Source: Roseospira marina (GTDB taxonomy: Bacteria; Pseudomonadota; Alphaproteobacteria; Rhodospirillales; Rhodospirillaceae). From it: a stretch of DNA of 64,000 nucleotides. Each line of letters opens with the position of its first letter. Position 1 is the first letter of the stretch. Made by a program: the position numbers and the translations under genes. Location: contig NZ_JACIGJ010000006.1 in the NCBI RefSeq assembly GCF_014197855.1, positions 1 to 64,000 of the forward strand, written 5' to 3'. This document shows positions 1 to 8,301 of this stretch, in pieces. The notes below the pieces were generated by a model. It was not told where the DNA came from. It worked only from the letters and a program-made list of their open reading frames with translations, and made no database searches.

Positions 1-228
1 CCGGAAGATCCGGGAAAAAGTGTCGTGGCTGGGTATCCCGTGTTTCAACGTCAGAAACTCGCGGAACAGGCCTTCGCGGTCGCCCGCGAAATCCGCGAAA
101 TCCGAGCAGTCCTCCGCCCCGCAGATCGACGCCACCAAGGCGATCGTCAGAACCTCAAGAAGGTCGTGCCGGGCATTGGGCGCCCGAGGTTCGGGAACAT
201 CGGCAAATGCGTCCAGCAACCAGGACAT
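1..228 (-). CDS. ISAs1-family transposase, N-terminal part (runs off left edge)
   Basis: The reverse strand from the ATG at 228 is open to the window edge and gives 76 residues. It starts MSWLLDAFADVPEPRAPNARH and then reads DLLEVLTIALVASICGAED, and ends in HGIPSHDTFSRIFR. This is the hallmark N-terminal segment (DDE_Tnp_1-associated domain) of ISAs1-family transposases. The DDE catalytic residues lie outside the window, so whether the gene is intact cannot be judged. An RBS-like GGGAGG lies just upstream of the ATG. The family makes short insertion sequences that move by a DDE mechanism. Identification rests on remembered family motifs. Confidence 0.85.
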   Translation of the reverse strand, partial: MSWLLDAFADVPEPRAPNARHDLLEVLTIALVASICGAEDCSDFADFAGDREGLFREFLTLKHGIPSHDTFSRIFR

Positions 229-414
229 GGAGCCTCCCGCTTAATCCAAGGGAGTCCCCTACAGAATCCATTTCAAGCCCGACCGCTACCCCGATTTCTC
301 AAATGCGATTCCCCTGCAACCGTACCCGTTTTCAGGCTTTTAGCCTGCGTTTAATTCGTTTTTCGGAACCCTCGGACACGGCTAGACTGACGCAAACGCG
401 AGGGGGACGACGCC

Positions 415-1332
415 ATGCACACAGAGCCACCGACCGGTTTCATTGGCCTTGGCACGATGGGCACGCCGATGGCACAGAACCTTGTCCGCTCCGGCCATCC
501 GCTGGTGGTCTGGAACCGGACCGCGGCGCGCTGCGCGCCGCTGGCGGAATGCGGCGCCACCGTGGCCGCCGACGCCGACGACCTGTTCGCGCGCTGCGGC
601 ACCGTGCTCCTGATGCTCGAGAACGAGGCCGCGACCGACGCCGTGCTCGGGCGCGGAACGGAGGCGTTTTCCCGGCGCGTCGCCGGGCATTGCATCGTGG
701 CGATGGGCACGACCTCGGCCACGTACTCCCACGCCCTGTCCCACGACATCACCGCCGCCGGCGGACGCTATGTCGAGGCCCCCGTCTCGGGTTCGCGCAA
801 ACCCGCCGAGGCCGGGCAGCTCGTCGGCATGGTGGCGGGCGCGCCGGACGACGTCGACCGAATGCACGCCCTGCTCGCGCCGATCTGCAAGCAGGTCTTC
901 GAGTGCGGCGCGGTACCCGCCGCTCTGCAGATGAAGCTCGCGGTCAACACCTTCCTGATCACCATGGTCACCGGCCTTGCCGAAGCCGGGCATTTCGCGG
1001 CACGCCACGGGCTCGACATGGACCGCTTCGCCGATATCCTCAACGCTGGCCCGATGGCCAGTGACGTGTCGCGGGTGAAGGTCGACAAGCTTCGGACCCG
1101 CGACTTCAGCCGTCAGGCCGGCATCTCGGACGTGCTGAAGAACAGCCGGCTCGTCGTCGAGGCCGCACGGGCCGCCGGCACCGCCCATCCGCTGATGGCG
1201 CTCTGCGCCGGACTGTACGAAGCCACGGAGGCGATGGGCGCCCACGAGCAGGACATGATCGCCGTGATCCGCGCCTTCGAGGCCCAGGCAGCTAGCGCGT
1301 CACCGCCATCACCGCACTGCCGCCGATCATGA
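415..1332 (+). CDS. NAD(P)-dependent beta-hydroxyacid dehydrogenase (3-hydroxyisobutyrate dehydrogenase family)
   Basis: 305 residues, about the usual family length. The Rossmann dinucleotide motif GFIGLGTMG begins at residue 8, the substrate-binding segment EAPVSGS at about 121, and the catalytic lysine segment at K174-x3-N178 (MKLAVN). These enzymes oxidise or reduce 3-hydroxyacids such as 3-hydroxyisobutyrate, tartronate semialdehyde or succinic semialdehyde; the exact substrate cannot be read from sequence. The EAPVSGS-(R)-KPAEAG pattern with few Gly substitutions resembles the GLYR/GhrA-like and HIBADH subgroups. The gene is convergent with the LysE gene, and the two 3' ends overlap by 41 nt. 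The ATG at 415 follows AGGGGGACGACGCC, a good ribosome site. Confidence 0.85.
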   Translation: MHTEPPTGFIGLGTMGTPMAQNLVRSGHPLVVWNRTAARCAPLAECGATVAADADDLFARCGTVLLMLENEAATDAVLGRGTEAFSRRVAGHCIVAMGTTSATYSHALSHDITAAGGRYVEAPVSGSRKPAEAGQLVGMVAGAPDDVDRMHALLAPICKQVFECGAVPAALQMKLAVNTFLITMVTGLAEAGHFAARHGLDMDRFADILNAGPMASDVSRVKVDKLRTRDFSRQAGISDVLKNSRLVVEAARAAGTAHPLMALCAGLYEATEAMGAHEQDMIAVIRAFEAQAASASPPSPHCRRS

Positions 1333-1912
1333 AACCGCCGCCGGCGTAGCCCATGCGACGGCGCGCGCGCCGGCTGTCGAAGAGCCGCCCCGCCCGCTCG
1401 GCAATCACGGCGTAGCCGGCAAGCAGCACCACGACGACAAGGCTGGATGTGACCGTCAGCACCGCAAGCTGAAACGCCAGATCGCCGTGTGGTTCGATGA
1501 ACTGCGCAAGAAAAGCCATGTAGAACACGATCGCCTTGGGGTTCAGCACCGCCGTCACGGTTCCGGCCCAGAAGCTGCCCCAGGACGAGGCGTGCCCCGC
1601 GTGGCGGGCCATGTCTGGCGCGTCGTGCCGCGCCGCCCGGATCTGGCGGATCCCAAGCCATGCCAGGTAGAGAACGCCGGCCCACTTGACGACCTGGAAC
1701 AGGAGGGCGGAGGCCGCGAGGATGGCGCCGACGCCGGCAAAAGACAGGCCCATCAGCACAATGCTGCCAACGACGTCGCCGAGGATGCACATCACGGCGG
1801 CCGTCCGACCCCGCGTCAGCGCCTGCGCGATCACCAGCATGACGCTCGGGCCGGGGATCACCGTCAGGACCACGCAGGCGATGGTAAAGGCGATCCACGT
1901 GTCCAGCGCCAT
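1292..1912 (-). CDS. LysE/RhtB family amino-acid exporter
   Basis: 206 residues, the standard length of the family. The N-terminal segment contains the diagnostic TVIPGPSVMLVIAQALTRG near residues 17-35, followed by about six hydrophobic stretches. These inner-membrane proteins export amino acids such as lysine, homoserine or threonine or related metabolites by proton antiport. Substrate cannot be assigned. The 3' end overlaps the convergent dehydrogenase gene by 41 nt. No regulator is adjacent. Confidence 0.85.
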   Translation of the reverse strand: MALDTWIAFTIACVVLTVIPGPSVMLVIAQALTRGRTAAVMCILGDVVGSIVLMGLSFAGVGAILAASALLFQVVKWAGVLYLAWLGIRQIRAARHDAPDMARHAGHASSWGSFWAGTVTAVLNPKAIVFYMAFLAQFIEPHGDLAFQLAVLTVTSSLVVVVLLAGYAVIAERAGRLFDSRRARRRMGYAGGGFMIGGSAVMAVTR

Positions 1913-2011
1913 GATCCGTCCTCTTCGTGTCCGCGCGGATCGCGCAGTGTATCAGCCGGCGGCATGAACAGACGACGCGAGATGCGGCATCGTACCTCGG
2001 CGGGGGGCCGT

Positions 2012-2041
2012 CCAGGGGCAACGACGGTTTCGTGCCCCTGG
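2012..2041 (-). terminator. Hairpin downstream of the RTX gene
   Basis: CCAGGGGCA (2012-2020) pairs with TGCCCCTGG (2033-2041), and the inner bases ACGA/TCG can extend the stem with one bulge. It lies 24 nt past the stop of the minus-strand RTX open frame and before the LysE gene. There is no strong T run, so it may be a terminator or an mRNA 3'-end stabiliser. Confidence 0.45.
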
Positions 2042-2064
2042 AGACCGGGTCCAGCCGTTCTGCG

Positions 2065-3048
2065 CTACGCCAACAGCAGATCGGTGTCGAGCACGATGCC
2101 GGCCCGCCCCTCGCCCGCACCATGCAGGATGAAGTGCTCCAGCGCGGAGAAGTCCGACGTCGCCACGTCCGTGTTGGCGTCCATGTAGGCGGAGGCATCG
2201 AACCACGCCCCCGGATCGCGACCCTCCTGCCCCCCGAACAGCGCATAGTGCTGGTCGGGCGAGGCGAACACCCCCGCCGCGACCGCGTCGGCCACGTCGG
2301 TGTAGGTGGACAGATACCACGCACCATCGAACACCGGGTTGCCGGCCCGGCCCTCGGCCAGACCGAAGGCCGCGAAGTGCTCGGCCGCGTCGGCGAACAC
2401 ACCCGCCTCGACCGCCGCCGCCACATCCGCGTTCTGCGCGAGGTAGAACGCCGCGTCGAAGCCCACGCCCGCGACGGAGGCATGGCCGTCGGTGTGGACC
2501 AGGGTCATCTCCTGATCCGCGGTGAAGGCCAGAATCTCCACGTCGTCGCCGATGAGGTCCGTACCGCCCCCGTCCGTGGCGGAGTCGGTCACCGTGACGG
2601 TCTCGCCGCGTCCGATGGCCGCCGCCGCGAACGATCCGGCGAACTCGGCCGTATCCGAGCCGGTGCCGCCGGTGATGGTGTCGTCACCAAACCCACCGAT
2701 CAGAATGTCGTCACCGCCTTCGGAGCCCACCTCATCGTCGCCCCCGCCACCGTCGAGGGTGTCATCGCCTTCCCCCAGTTTAATAAATTGCACCGCGTCG
2801 TCGGCGGTCGCGTAATTGTCCCCCGCGCCACCCGTGAGCGTGGCCTGGCCCGTGACGGCGATGAAATCGATGTCGTCGGCCTGGAAGTGCGCTCCTCCCG
2901 AGGGGACCCCGGTCGTGTCTAGGACAACGGCCTCTTTCGAGGACGACCCGCCCCTAAGGTGGATCGTTGCGTCCGACGGCGCCGAGCCGGGGCTCGTCGG
3001 CACCATCGTCCTGATGACAAGGTCGATCGTATCATCCAGGCCATCCAA
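2065..3048 (-). CDS. RTX calcium-binding repeat protein, C-terminal piece
   Basis: 327 residues from the first ATG; the frame is open upstream to a stop at 3157-3159. Residues about 70-165 carry degenerate GGxGxD nonapeptides (for example GEGDDTLDGG, GGDDILIGGFGDD, GGTGSD), which bind calcium in type I secreted proteins. The C-terminal half has three repeats of about 40 residues, each starting FDxxxY, with xDVAxA in the middle and ending H(F/Y)xxxGxxEGR. Such repeats occur near the C-termini of RTX exoproteins but I do not know a function for them. No secretion ATPase is nearby. The piece probably belongs with the open frame at 3074-3532; see the frameshift finding. Confidence 0.75.
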   Translation of the reverse strand: MDGLDDTIDLVIRTMVPTSPGSAPSDATIHLRGGSSSKEAVVLDTTGVPSGGAHFQADDIDFIAVTGQATLTGGAGDNYATADDAVQFIKLGEGDDTLDGGGGDDEVGSEGGDDILIGGFGDDTITGGTGSDTAEFAGSFAAAAIGRGETVTVTDSATDGGGTDLIGDDVEILAFTADQEMTLVHTDGHASVAGVGFDAAFYLAQNADVAAAVEAGVFADAAEHFAAFGLAEGRAGNPVFDGAWYLSTYTDVADAVAAGVFASPDQHYALFGGQEGRDPGAWFDASAYMDANTDVATSDFSALEHFILHGAGEGRAGIVLDTDLLLA

Positions 3049-3073
3049 GAAGTGGCCGACCGCACGAACACTA

Positions 3074-3532
3074 TTATTTTGGGTTGAGGGTCCTGGGTCG
3101 GTTACCGCCTCGATCTGGCCGACAAGCTCGCCTTGCGCCTCGGTGCCCGTCCGCGCCTAGACCGCCCTGAAGGCTGTCGTTACCGGCTCCGCCGCTCAGC
3201 GTGTCGGCGCCGGCGCCGCCGCTCAGGCTGTCGGCGTTGTCCGAGCCGACCATGGAATCGCCGGCATCACCGCCGGTCGCGGTCAGCGTGCCGCTAAAAG
3301 CGTCGCTGTAGTCCAGGTACAAGCCGTCACTGGTCGACAGTTCCAGGGCACCGCCGCTCCGGTACAGAATCTGCCCTGATTCGGTCTCGGAAAACGTGCC
3401 GCTCGACCGCGCAATCACGACATCCAACGTATCGTCCGCGGCCTCGAAGGGGGCACCGCCGGTCACGGCGATAACGTCCGCGCTCACGTCGGTCCAGTCG
3501 GTTCCGTTGCTGTATTTCCAGGTGCCTGCCAT
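3074..3532 (-). CDS. RTX repeat protein, N-terminal piece (probable frameshift partner)
   Basis: Starting at the ATG at 3532, which follows GAGAGGGGACCACC, the product has 152 residues. It begins MAGTWKYSNGTDWTDVSADV, has no signal peptide (as expected for a type I secretion substrate), and reaches RTX nonapeptides GSDNADSLSGGAGAD and GGAGNDSLQGGLGAD around residues 95-125. After GLGAD the frame turns into a basic sequence (HRGARRACRPDRGG) unlike an RTX domain and stops at 3074. The frame of the downstream piece is open over the same stretch (down from 3156), so a single-base shift between 3074 and 3156 would join both into one protein of about 485 residues. An earlier ATG at 3574 lacks a comparable ribosome site. 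Confidence 0.65.
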   Translation of the reverse strand: MAGTWKYSNGTDWTDVSADVIAVTGGAPFEAADDTLDVVIARSSGTFSETESGQILYRSGGALELSTSDGLYLDYSDAFSGTLTATGGDAGDSMVGSDNADSLSGGAGADTLSGGAGNDSLQGGLGADGHRGARRACRPDRGGNRPRTLNPK

Positions 3533-3937
3533 GGTGGTCCCCTCTCCGATACGGCGTGGGGCGACGCGGCCCATGCCCGGCTCGATCGCCCTGCATGCAG
3601 TGGTAAAACAGAGGGTGGCGCAGATACGCCCAGGCGAACACGGCCGCCAATTAAACCACTACTAATTCAAAAGTGCACCCAGGTTAGACTCCCATGTATT
3701 AACGAAGTTTTAAGGCTGCAATTTGTCTGTTTTTGTTTGCACGATAGGTACATATAAAAATATTATGCCTTCTTTACTGGCGCGAAACGTCAGACTGGCG
3801 GTGGCAGCCGCGTGCGCGTGTGCTTTCGGATCACGCGCCGCGACCACCGGCGTCCAGCCTTCGGACCGAAGGCCGCGCGCAACGGCGAGCCGGCGCGGAC
3901 CGTCCGGCCCCAAGATGGCAGGGTTTGCCGCCTCTGG
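3533..3937. other. Intergenic region, partly AT-rich
   Basis: No supported gene. Bases about 3640-3780 are far richer in A and T than the surroundings (for example the runs near 3708-3715 and 3750-3765). The region lies upstream of the minus-strand RTX gene and downstream of ackA, so it may hold the RTX promoter. Short open frames here have no recognisable product and switch to GC-rich low-complexity sequence. Confidence 0.5.
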
Positions 3938-5131
3938 TTAGGTCATCAGTGCGCGCGTGTGGGCGGCGATCATGGCCTCTTCGTTGGTGGGAATGACGTA
4001 CACCCCGACCTTGGAGGTCTCGGCCGACACGCAGGTCTCGCGCGCCCCGTTGCGCAGCGGATCAAGGATCAGGCCCATCCACTCGAAGTTCTCGCACACC
4101 CGAGCGCGCAGGGTGACGTCGTTCTCCCCGATGCCGCCCGCGAACACCAGCGCGTCGAGCCCGCCCAACAGCGCCGCCATGGCCCCGATCTCGCGCCGGA
4201 TCCGGTTGACGAAGTAGGCGATGGCGCCCTGGGCCTCCGGCGTGCCGACCTCTTCCAGGGTGCGCATGTCGTGGCTCAGCCCCGACAGGCCCTTGAGGCC
4301 GGACTGCTTGTACAGCAGATCGCTGATGCCCTTGGCGTTCATCCCCTTTTCCTCGATCAGGTAGAGGACGACACCGGGATCAAGCTGGCCGCAGCGGGTG
4401 CCCATGGCTAGCCCGTCGAGGGCCGTAAAGCCCAGGGTGCAGTCGATGCTGCGGCCGTTCTCCATGGCGCACAGACTGGCACCGTTGCCGAGGTGGGCGA
4501 TGACGACGCGCCCCTTCAGAGTCTCCGGCGCCAAGTGTCGCAGTTCCCCGGCCACATACTCATACGACAGGCCGTGGAACCCGTAGCGGCGCACGCCCTC
4601 CCGGTACAACTCGCGCGGCAGCGCATAGGTGTCGTTGACCCACGGATGGCGGCGGTGAAACGCGGTGTCGAAGCATGCGACCTGAAGCGCGTCCGGAAAC
4701 GCATGCTGCGCCGCCTGGATACCCCGAATGTTGTGCGGCTGGTGCAAGGGCGCGAGCGGAACATAGGTCTCCAGCCGCGTCAGGATCTCGTCGTCCAGCA
4801 CGGTCGGTTCCGTGATGTACGGTCCACCATGCACCACGCGGTGGCCGATGGCGGCGATCTCCAGAGCGCCCACATGGTCGCGCTTCCAATCGAGGATCAG
4901 GTCCAGCGCCTGCTTGTGCGTGCCCGGCCCCTGCCCCGCCGGCCAGCTGTTTTCCGCCAGCAGGGTCCCATCCGGTTTTTTGAGCACGAAATGCGGCGCG
5001 TCGCCCACGCCCTCGATCTGGCCGCGGGCCAATTCCTCCAGGGCGTCGGGCGTCTCGCCCAGATGCCAGAGCGACACCTTCAGGCTCGAAGACCCAGCGT
5101 TCAGCGTCAGGATATGGCGGGGATCGGTCAT
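3938..5131 (-). CDS. ackA: Acetate kinase
   Basis: 397 residues, the normal length. It converts acetyl phosphate and ADP to acetate and ATP (or the reverse) in the cytoplasm. The ASKHA-fold motifs are present: LNAGSSSLK at residues 10-18, the segment around IGHRVVHGG, FDTAFH, HLGNGAS, GTRCGQLDPGV and FAGGIGEN. It lies 133 nt downstream of the MaoC-phosphotransacetylase fusion on the same strand, so the two probably form an operon that channels acyl-CoA to acyl phosphate to ATP. A short run of G sits in the gap. Propionate or butyrate could also be substrates in this setting. Confidence 0.95.
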   Translation of the reverse strand: MTDPRHILTLNAGSSSLKVSLWHLGETPDALEELARGQIEGVGDAPHFVLKKPDGTLLAENSWPAGQGPGTHKQALDLILDWKRDHVGALEIAAIGHRVVHGGPYITEPTVLDDEILTRLETYVPLAPLHQPHNIRGIQAAQHAFPDALQVACFDTAFHRRHPWVNDTYALPRELYREGVRRYGFHGLSYEYVAGELRHLAPETLKGRVVIAHLGNGASLCAMENGRSIDCTLGFTALDGLAMGTRCGQLDPGVVLYLIEEKGMNAKGISDLLYKQSGLKGLSGLSHDMRTLEEVGTPEAQGAIAYFVNRIRREIGAMAALLGGLDALVFAGGIGENDVTLRARVCENFEWMGLILDPLRNGARETCVSAETSKVGVYVIPTNEEAMIAAHTRALMT

Positions 5132-5264
5132 GGGGCGTCCTGCGATCCAGGAGTGATCGGGGGGGGGCGCGGCCCGTGCGCGTGCGCCCCGAGAGCACGG
5201 GCGCGCGTCACGGCCGCCGCACCCGGGGTGAGCGGCGGGGGTGGCCGGGAGTGCGGGGGGCGGG

Positions 5265-6725
5265 CTACTGCGCCGCCCGCATCGGCCGCGCGGGCGTCTC
5301 GGCGTCCTCGTCCAGACGGGACGAGCCCGTGGAGGCCCAGTATTGGTACAGCAGCGCGACGGCGCAGGAGATCAGCCGGGCGCGGTCGTTGTCGGCGCGA
5401 CTGGTGACCATCAGCGGAACCTTGGCACCCAGCACCAGACCGGCGCTTTCGGCGTGCGCGACGAACGCCAGTTCCTTCGCCAGCATGTTGCCGGATTCCA
5501 GGTTCGGGACGATCAGCACCTCGGCGCGGCCGGCGACCAGCGAGGTGATGCCCTTGGTCTCGGCGGCGTGGATGTCGATGGCGTTGTCCATCGCCAGCGG
5601 GCCGTCGACGATGCCACCCTTGATTTGCCCGCGCTCGGCCATTTTGGAGAGGATGGCGGCGTCGAGCGTGGAGGGGATCTTCGGGTTGACCGTCTCCACC
5701 GCCGACAGCACACCCACGCGCGGCGTGCCCAGGCCGAGGGCGCGGCCGACGTCGATGGCGTTCTGGGTGATGTCCACCTTGGCGTCGAGGTCGGGCGCGA
5801 TGTTGATCGCGGAATCCGAGATCAGCAGCAGGTGGTCCAGCCCCGGCACATCCATGACGAACACATGGCTGATGCGCCGTCCGGTGCGCAGCCCGCCGTC
5901 GCGCTTCGTCACCTGCCCCAGCAGGATGTCGGTGTGCAGGTGGCCCTTCATCAGCGCCTTGGCGCGCCCCTCGTGCACCAGGGCGACGGCGCGCGCGGCG
6001 GCCGCCAGATGGTCGGGCACGTCAATCACCTCGTAGCCGTCCAGCGTCCGGCCCATCGTCGCCGCGACCTCGGCCATCCGGGCGGCATCACCGACCAGAA
6101 CCGGCGCGATCAGGTCCTGATCGGCAGCCAGGAACGCCCCGGCGAGCGCCGATTCCTCCTCGGGCGCCACCACCGCCGTCGGCAGCGGGGGCAACCCCTC
6201 GCAGGCGTGCATCAGGGCGTCGAAGTGGCGATGGCTTTCCACCAACAGGTCCGGCAGGGCATCGGCGGCGATGTGCTGAGCCTCCGTCGGAGCGACCACC
6301 TCGGCCAGCCCCTCGCACAGCAAGGTTTCGCCGGCGCCGTTCTCGTCCGGGTCGCGGACCACGATGCACGACAGCACGACGATGTTATCCGGCCGCTTGT
6401 CCACCACGGTGACCCGCACGCTCAGGTGATCGCCGACATGGGCGCGGCCGTGGAACTTCAGCGTCTGGCCCAGGTAAAGCGTCCCGAACCCCGGCAGCAG
6501 GTTCCCCAGCACCGCCGAAAACAGCGAGCCGACCCACATGCTGGGGGCCACGACCCCGTGTTCGCCGTCGCGGTTGGCATGCGGCAGATGGAGGGGGTTG
6601 TAGTTCCCCGAGGCATGGGCGAACACGATCATATCGCGCCCCGTGCACACACGACGCACCGTCGCCTCATCCCCGATGGCGATCTCGTCGTAGGTACGGT
6701 TGGCGCGGGTTTGGTTGGCCGTCAT
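5265..6725 (-). CDS. Bifunctional MaoC-like enoyl-CoA hydratase / phosphate acyltransferase
   Basis: 486 residues from the ATG at 6725, which follows AAAGGGGGTCCC; upstream ATGs lack a ribosome site. Residues about 10-140 are a MaoC hot-dog domain and about 165-475 a phosphate acetyl/butyryltransferase domain with VLVGDAARM, GLGTPRVGVLSAVE and PNLESGNML segments. The known fusion type hydrates enoyl-CoA and transfers acyl groups between CoA and phosphate. In the hydratase active site the usual SGDxNPxH reads SGNYNPLH, so Asn41 replaces the catalytic Asp while His46 remains. The hydratase half may therefore bind acyl-CoA without normal catalysis, or this is a subfamily trait. AckA follows on the same strand. 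Confidence 0.88.
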   Translation of the reverse strand: MTANQTRANRTYDEIAIGDEATVRRVCTGRDMIVFAHASGNYNPLHLPHANRDGEHGVVAPSMWVGSLFSAVLGNLLPGFGTLYLGQTLKFHGRAHVGDHLSVRVTVVDKRPDNIVVLSCIVVRDPDENGAGETLLCEGLAEVVAPTEAQHIAADALPDLLVESHRHFDALMHACEGLPPLPTAVVAPEEESALAGAFLAADQDLIAPVLVGDAARMAEVAATMGRTLDGYEVIDVPDHLAAAARAVALVHEGRAKALMKGHLHTDILLGQVTKRDGGLRTGRRISHVFVMDVPGLDHLLLISDSAINIAPDLDAKVDITQNAIDVGRALGLGTPRVGVLSAVETVNPKIPSTLDAAILSKMAERGQIKGGIVDGPLAMDNAIDIHAAETKGITSLVAGRAEVLIVPNLESGNMLAKELAFVAHAESAGLVLGAKVPLMVTSRADNDRARLISCAVALLYQYWASTGSSRLDEDAETPARPMRAAQ

Positions 6726-7598
6726 GGGACCCCCTTTGGCGTGATCCGGTGGCGCGGCCGGTGCGACGTTCTGCCGCGACGCACACAGAAAAATTCGCGA
6801 ACGCGAACGAAATTGGCCCAGACTGTTTGCTCTCGGGTGCCGATCGTCAAGGGGCCGAGTCACGCTCGGGCGTTATGTCCGGCGTGCCGTGTGTGCGATA
6901 CGCAACAGGATCGCACAGGGCGGTCCATGAACCCGCGCGCATCGCGGGTCAGCACCCTTCATGACGGTCCGGTCATTCCCTTCCTCCGTGCCGACCGCAC
7001 GCCCCGGATCGGATAGGTCCCGCGCGGCGGCGGGAGTGGGGGCCATCCTGCCGTACCCGCCGAGCCCCCGCACAATGGGTCCTACGGGCTGCCAGGGCAC
7101 CCGCGCATCTCTCTTTGGTAATCGAATGCGCCACCCTTGCGATCCCCGAGGAGACCACCCCCGCCGACTCGAGAGCGAGGCGCGGCCGACATCCAGGACG
7201 ACCTGGCGCTGAAGAAGGTCGGGCTGGAGAAGACTGGAGGGTTTTGGGCTTCGGGCGGAACTTTGGATGGAGCCCGGCTTGGCGCTCCCGGCCCTAAGCC
7301 GCGCCCGGTCCGAGGACGGTACCATGGGGGTCTCCCGACGCCACAGGTGAGCCTGAGGCGCTCCCGAAAGCTCCCGACACATGGACGTCCCGGTCCAATC
7401 CCCGGACGGAGTCCTGTGGCGGCTGGGGTCCGCCTCGCGAAACATTCCCGCGCCGCCGGACAGTCTAGGCGAAGCGCCGACCCGCGCAACCGAAATATTA
7501 CGCCTGCGAAATAGGCGGGCGTTCTCGCCTGCCTTGCACCCTTACCGTAATGGTTCTACCGTGTGCTCTGGTTGCACGCTGGCACACGGGGACGCTCC
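6726..7598. other. 873-nt region without a supported gene
   Basis: Divergent space between the Pta fusion (minus) and the MaoC gene (plus). Several open frames exist on both strands but each gives Arg/Pro-rich sequence with no family resemblance. The start of the Pta transcript must lie at the left end. I see no tRNA, repeat array or insertion-sequence end. It could hold decayed sequence. Confidence 0.5.
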
Positions 7599-8060
7599 AT
7601 GGACAGTCCGGTACACACGTATTTCGAGGATTTGGCGGTCGGACAGACGGCCTCCATGGGCAAGACCATCACGGAGGCGGATATCCTGCTGTTCGCGGGT
7701 GTGTCCGGCGACACCAACCCCGCCCATATGGACGAGGAATACGCCGCCACCACCCTGTTCAAGGGCCGCATCGCCCACGGCATGCTCAGCGGTGCCGTCA
7801 TCTCGGCCCTGTTCGGCACCCGCTTTCCAGGGCCGGGCTCTATCTATGTGTCGCAGTCCCTGACGTTCAAGGCGCCGGTGCGCATCGGCGATACCCTGCG
7901 CGCGCATGTGGAGCTGACCGCGCTGGTGCCGAAGAAGAAATTCGCCACGTTCCACACCTGGGGGACCGTGGGCGGCACGGTGGTGGTGGACGGCGAGGCC
8001 ACGCTGATGGTGCCCTCGCGCGACGCCGACGGCGCGGTCAAGGCGCCGTCACGCGCCTGA
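7599..8060 (+). CDS. MaoC family dehydratase ((R)-specific enoyl-CoA hydratase-like)
   Basis: 153 residues from the ATG at 7599, preceded by GGGGAC. It is a single hot-dog domain with the complete catalytic motif SGDTNPAHMD: Asp38 and His43. The segment GRIAHGMLSGAVISALFG is the conserved second half of the family core. Such enzymes hydrate trans-2-enoyl-CoA to (R)-3-hydroxyacyl-CoA and can link beta-oxidation to polyhydroxyalkanoate synthesis (PhaJ). The actual substrate is unknown. It is followed after 37 nt by a DUF1192 gene. Together with the Pta fusion, the locus holds one MaoC domain with the catalytic Asp and one without. Confidence 0.88.
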   Translation: MDSPVHTYFEDLAVGQTASMGKTITEADILLFAGVSGDTNPAHMDEEYAATTLFKGRIAHGMLSGAVISALFGTRFPGPGSIYVSQSLTFKAPVRIGDTLRAHVELTALVPKKKFATFHTWGTVGGTVVVDGEATLMVPSRDADGAVKAPSRA

Positions 8061-8097
8061 TCGCACGCACATCACGGGATAGGGAAGGTCGGACACC

Positions 8098-8289
8098 ATG
8101 CCCATCGATACCGACGATCTGGAGCCGCGCCCGGTGCTGGCCCAGCCGCCGAACCTGGAGGTGATGTCGGTCGGCGACCTGGAGCACTACATCACCCAGC
8201 TTGAGGCCGAAATCACGCGGGCGCGCGCCACCATCGACGCCAAGGGTGGCGCCAAGGCCGCCGCTGAATCCGTGTTCAAGACGCGGTAA
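8098..8289 (+). CDS. DUF1192 family protein
   Basis: 63 residues, usual for the family. It begins with an acidic and Pro-rich stretch (DDLEPRP) and then has a short amphipathic helix SVGDLEHYITQLEAEITRAR typical of DUF1192, ending in AAESVFK. DUF1192 proteins are small, conserved in alphaproteobacteria and of unknown function. It lies 37 nt downstream of the MaoC gene in the same direction. Confidence 0.85.
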   Translation: MPIDTDDLEPRPVLAQPPNLEVMSVGDLEHYITQLEAEITRARATIDAKGGAKAAAESVFKTR

Positions 8290-8301
8290 GACCGGCCCGG
8301 A

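Noticed and set aside
3710-3941. Short open frames in the AT-rich stretch before ackA
   Set aside because: No ribosome site of quality, no recognisable product, and composition changes mid-frame.
6873-7514. Open frames of 120-190 codons on both strands between the Pta fusion and the MaoC gene
   Set aside because: No motif, no family resemblance, low-complexity Arg/Pro content, and overlapping frames on both strands compete with each other.
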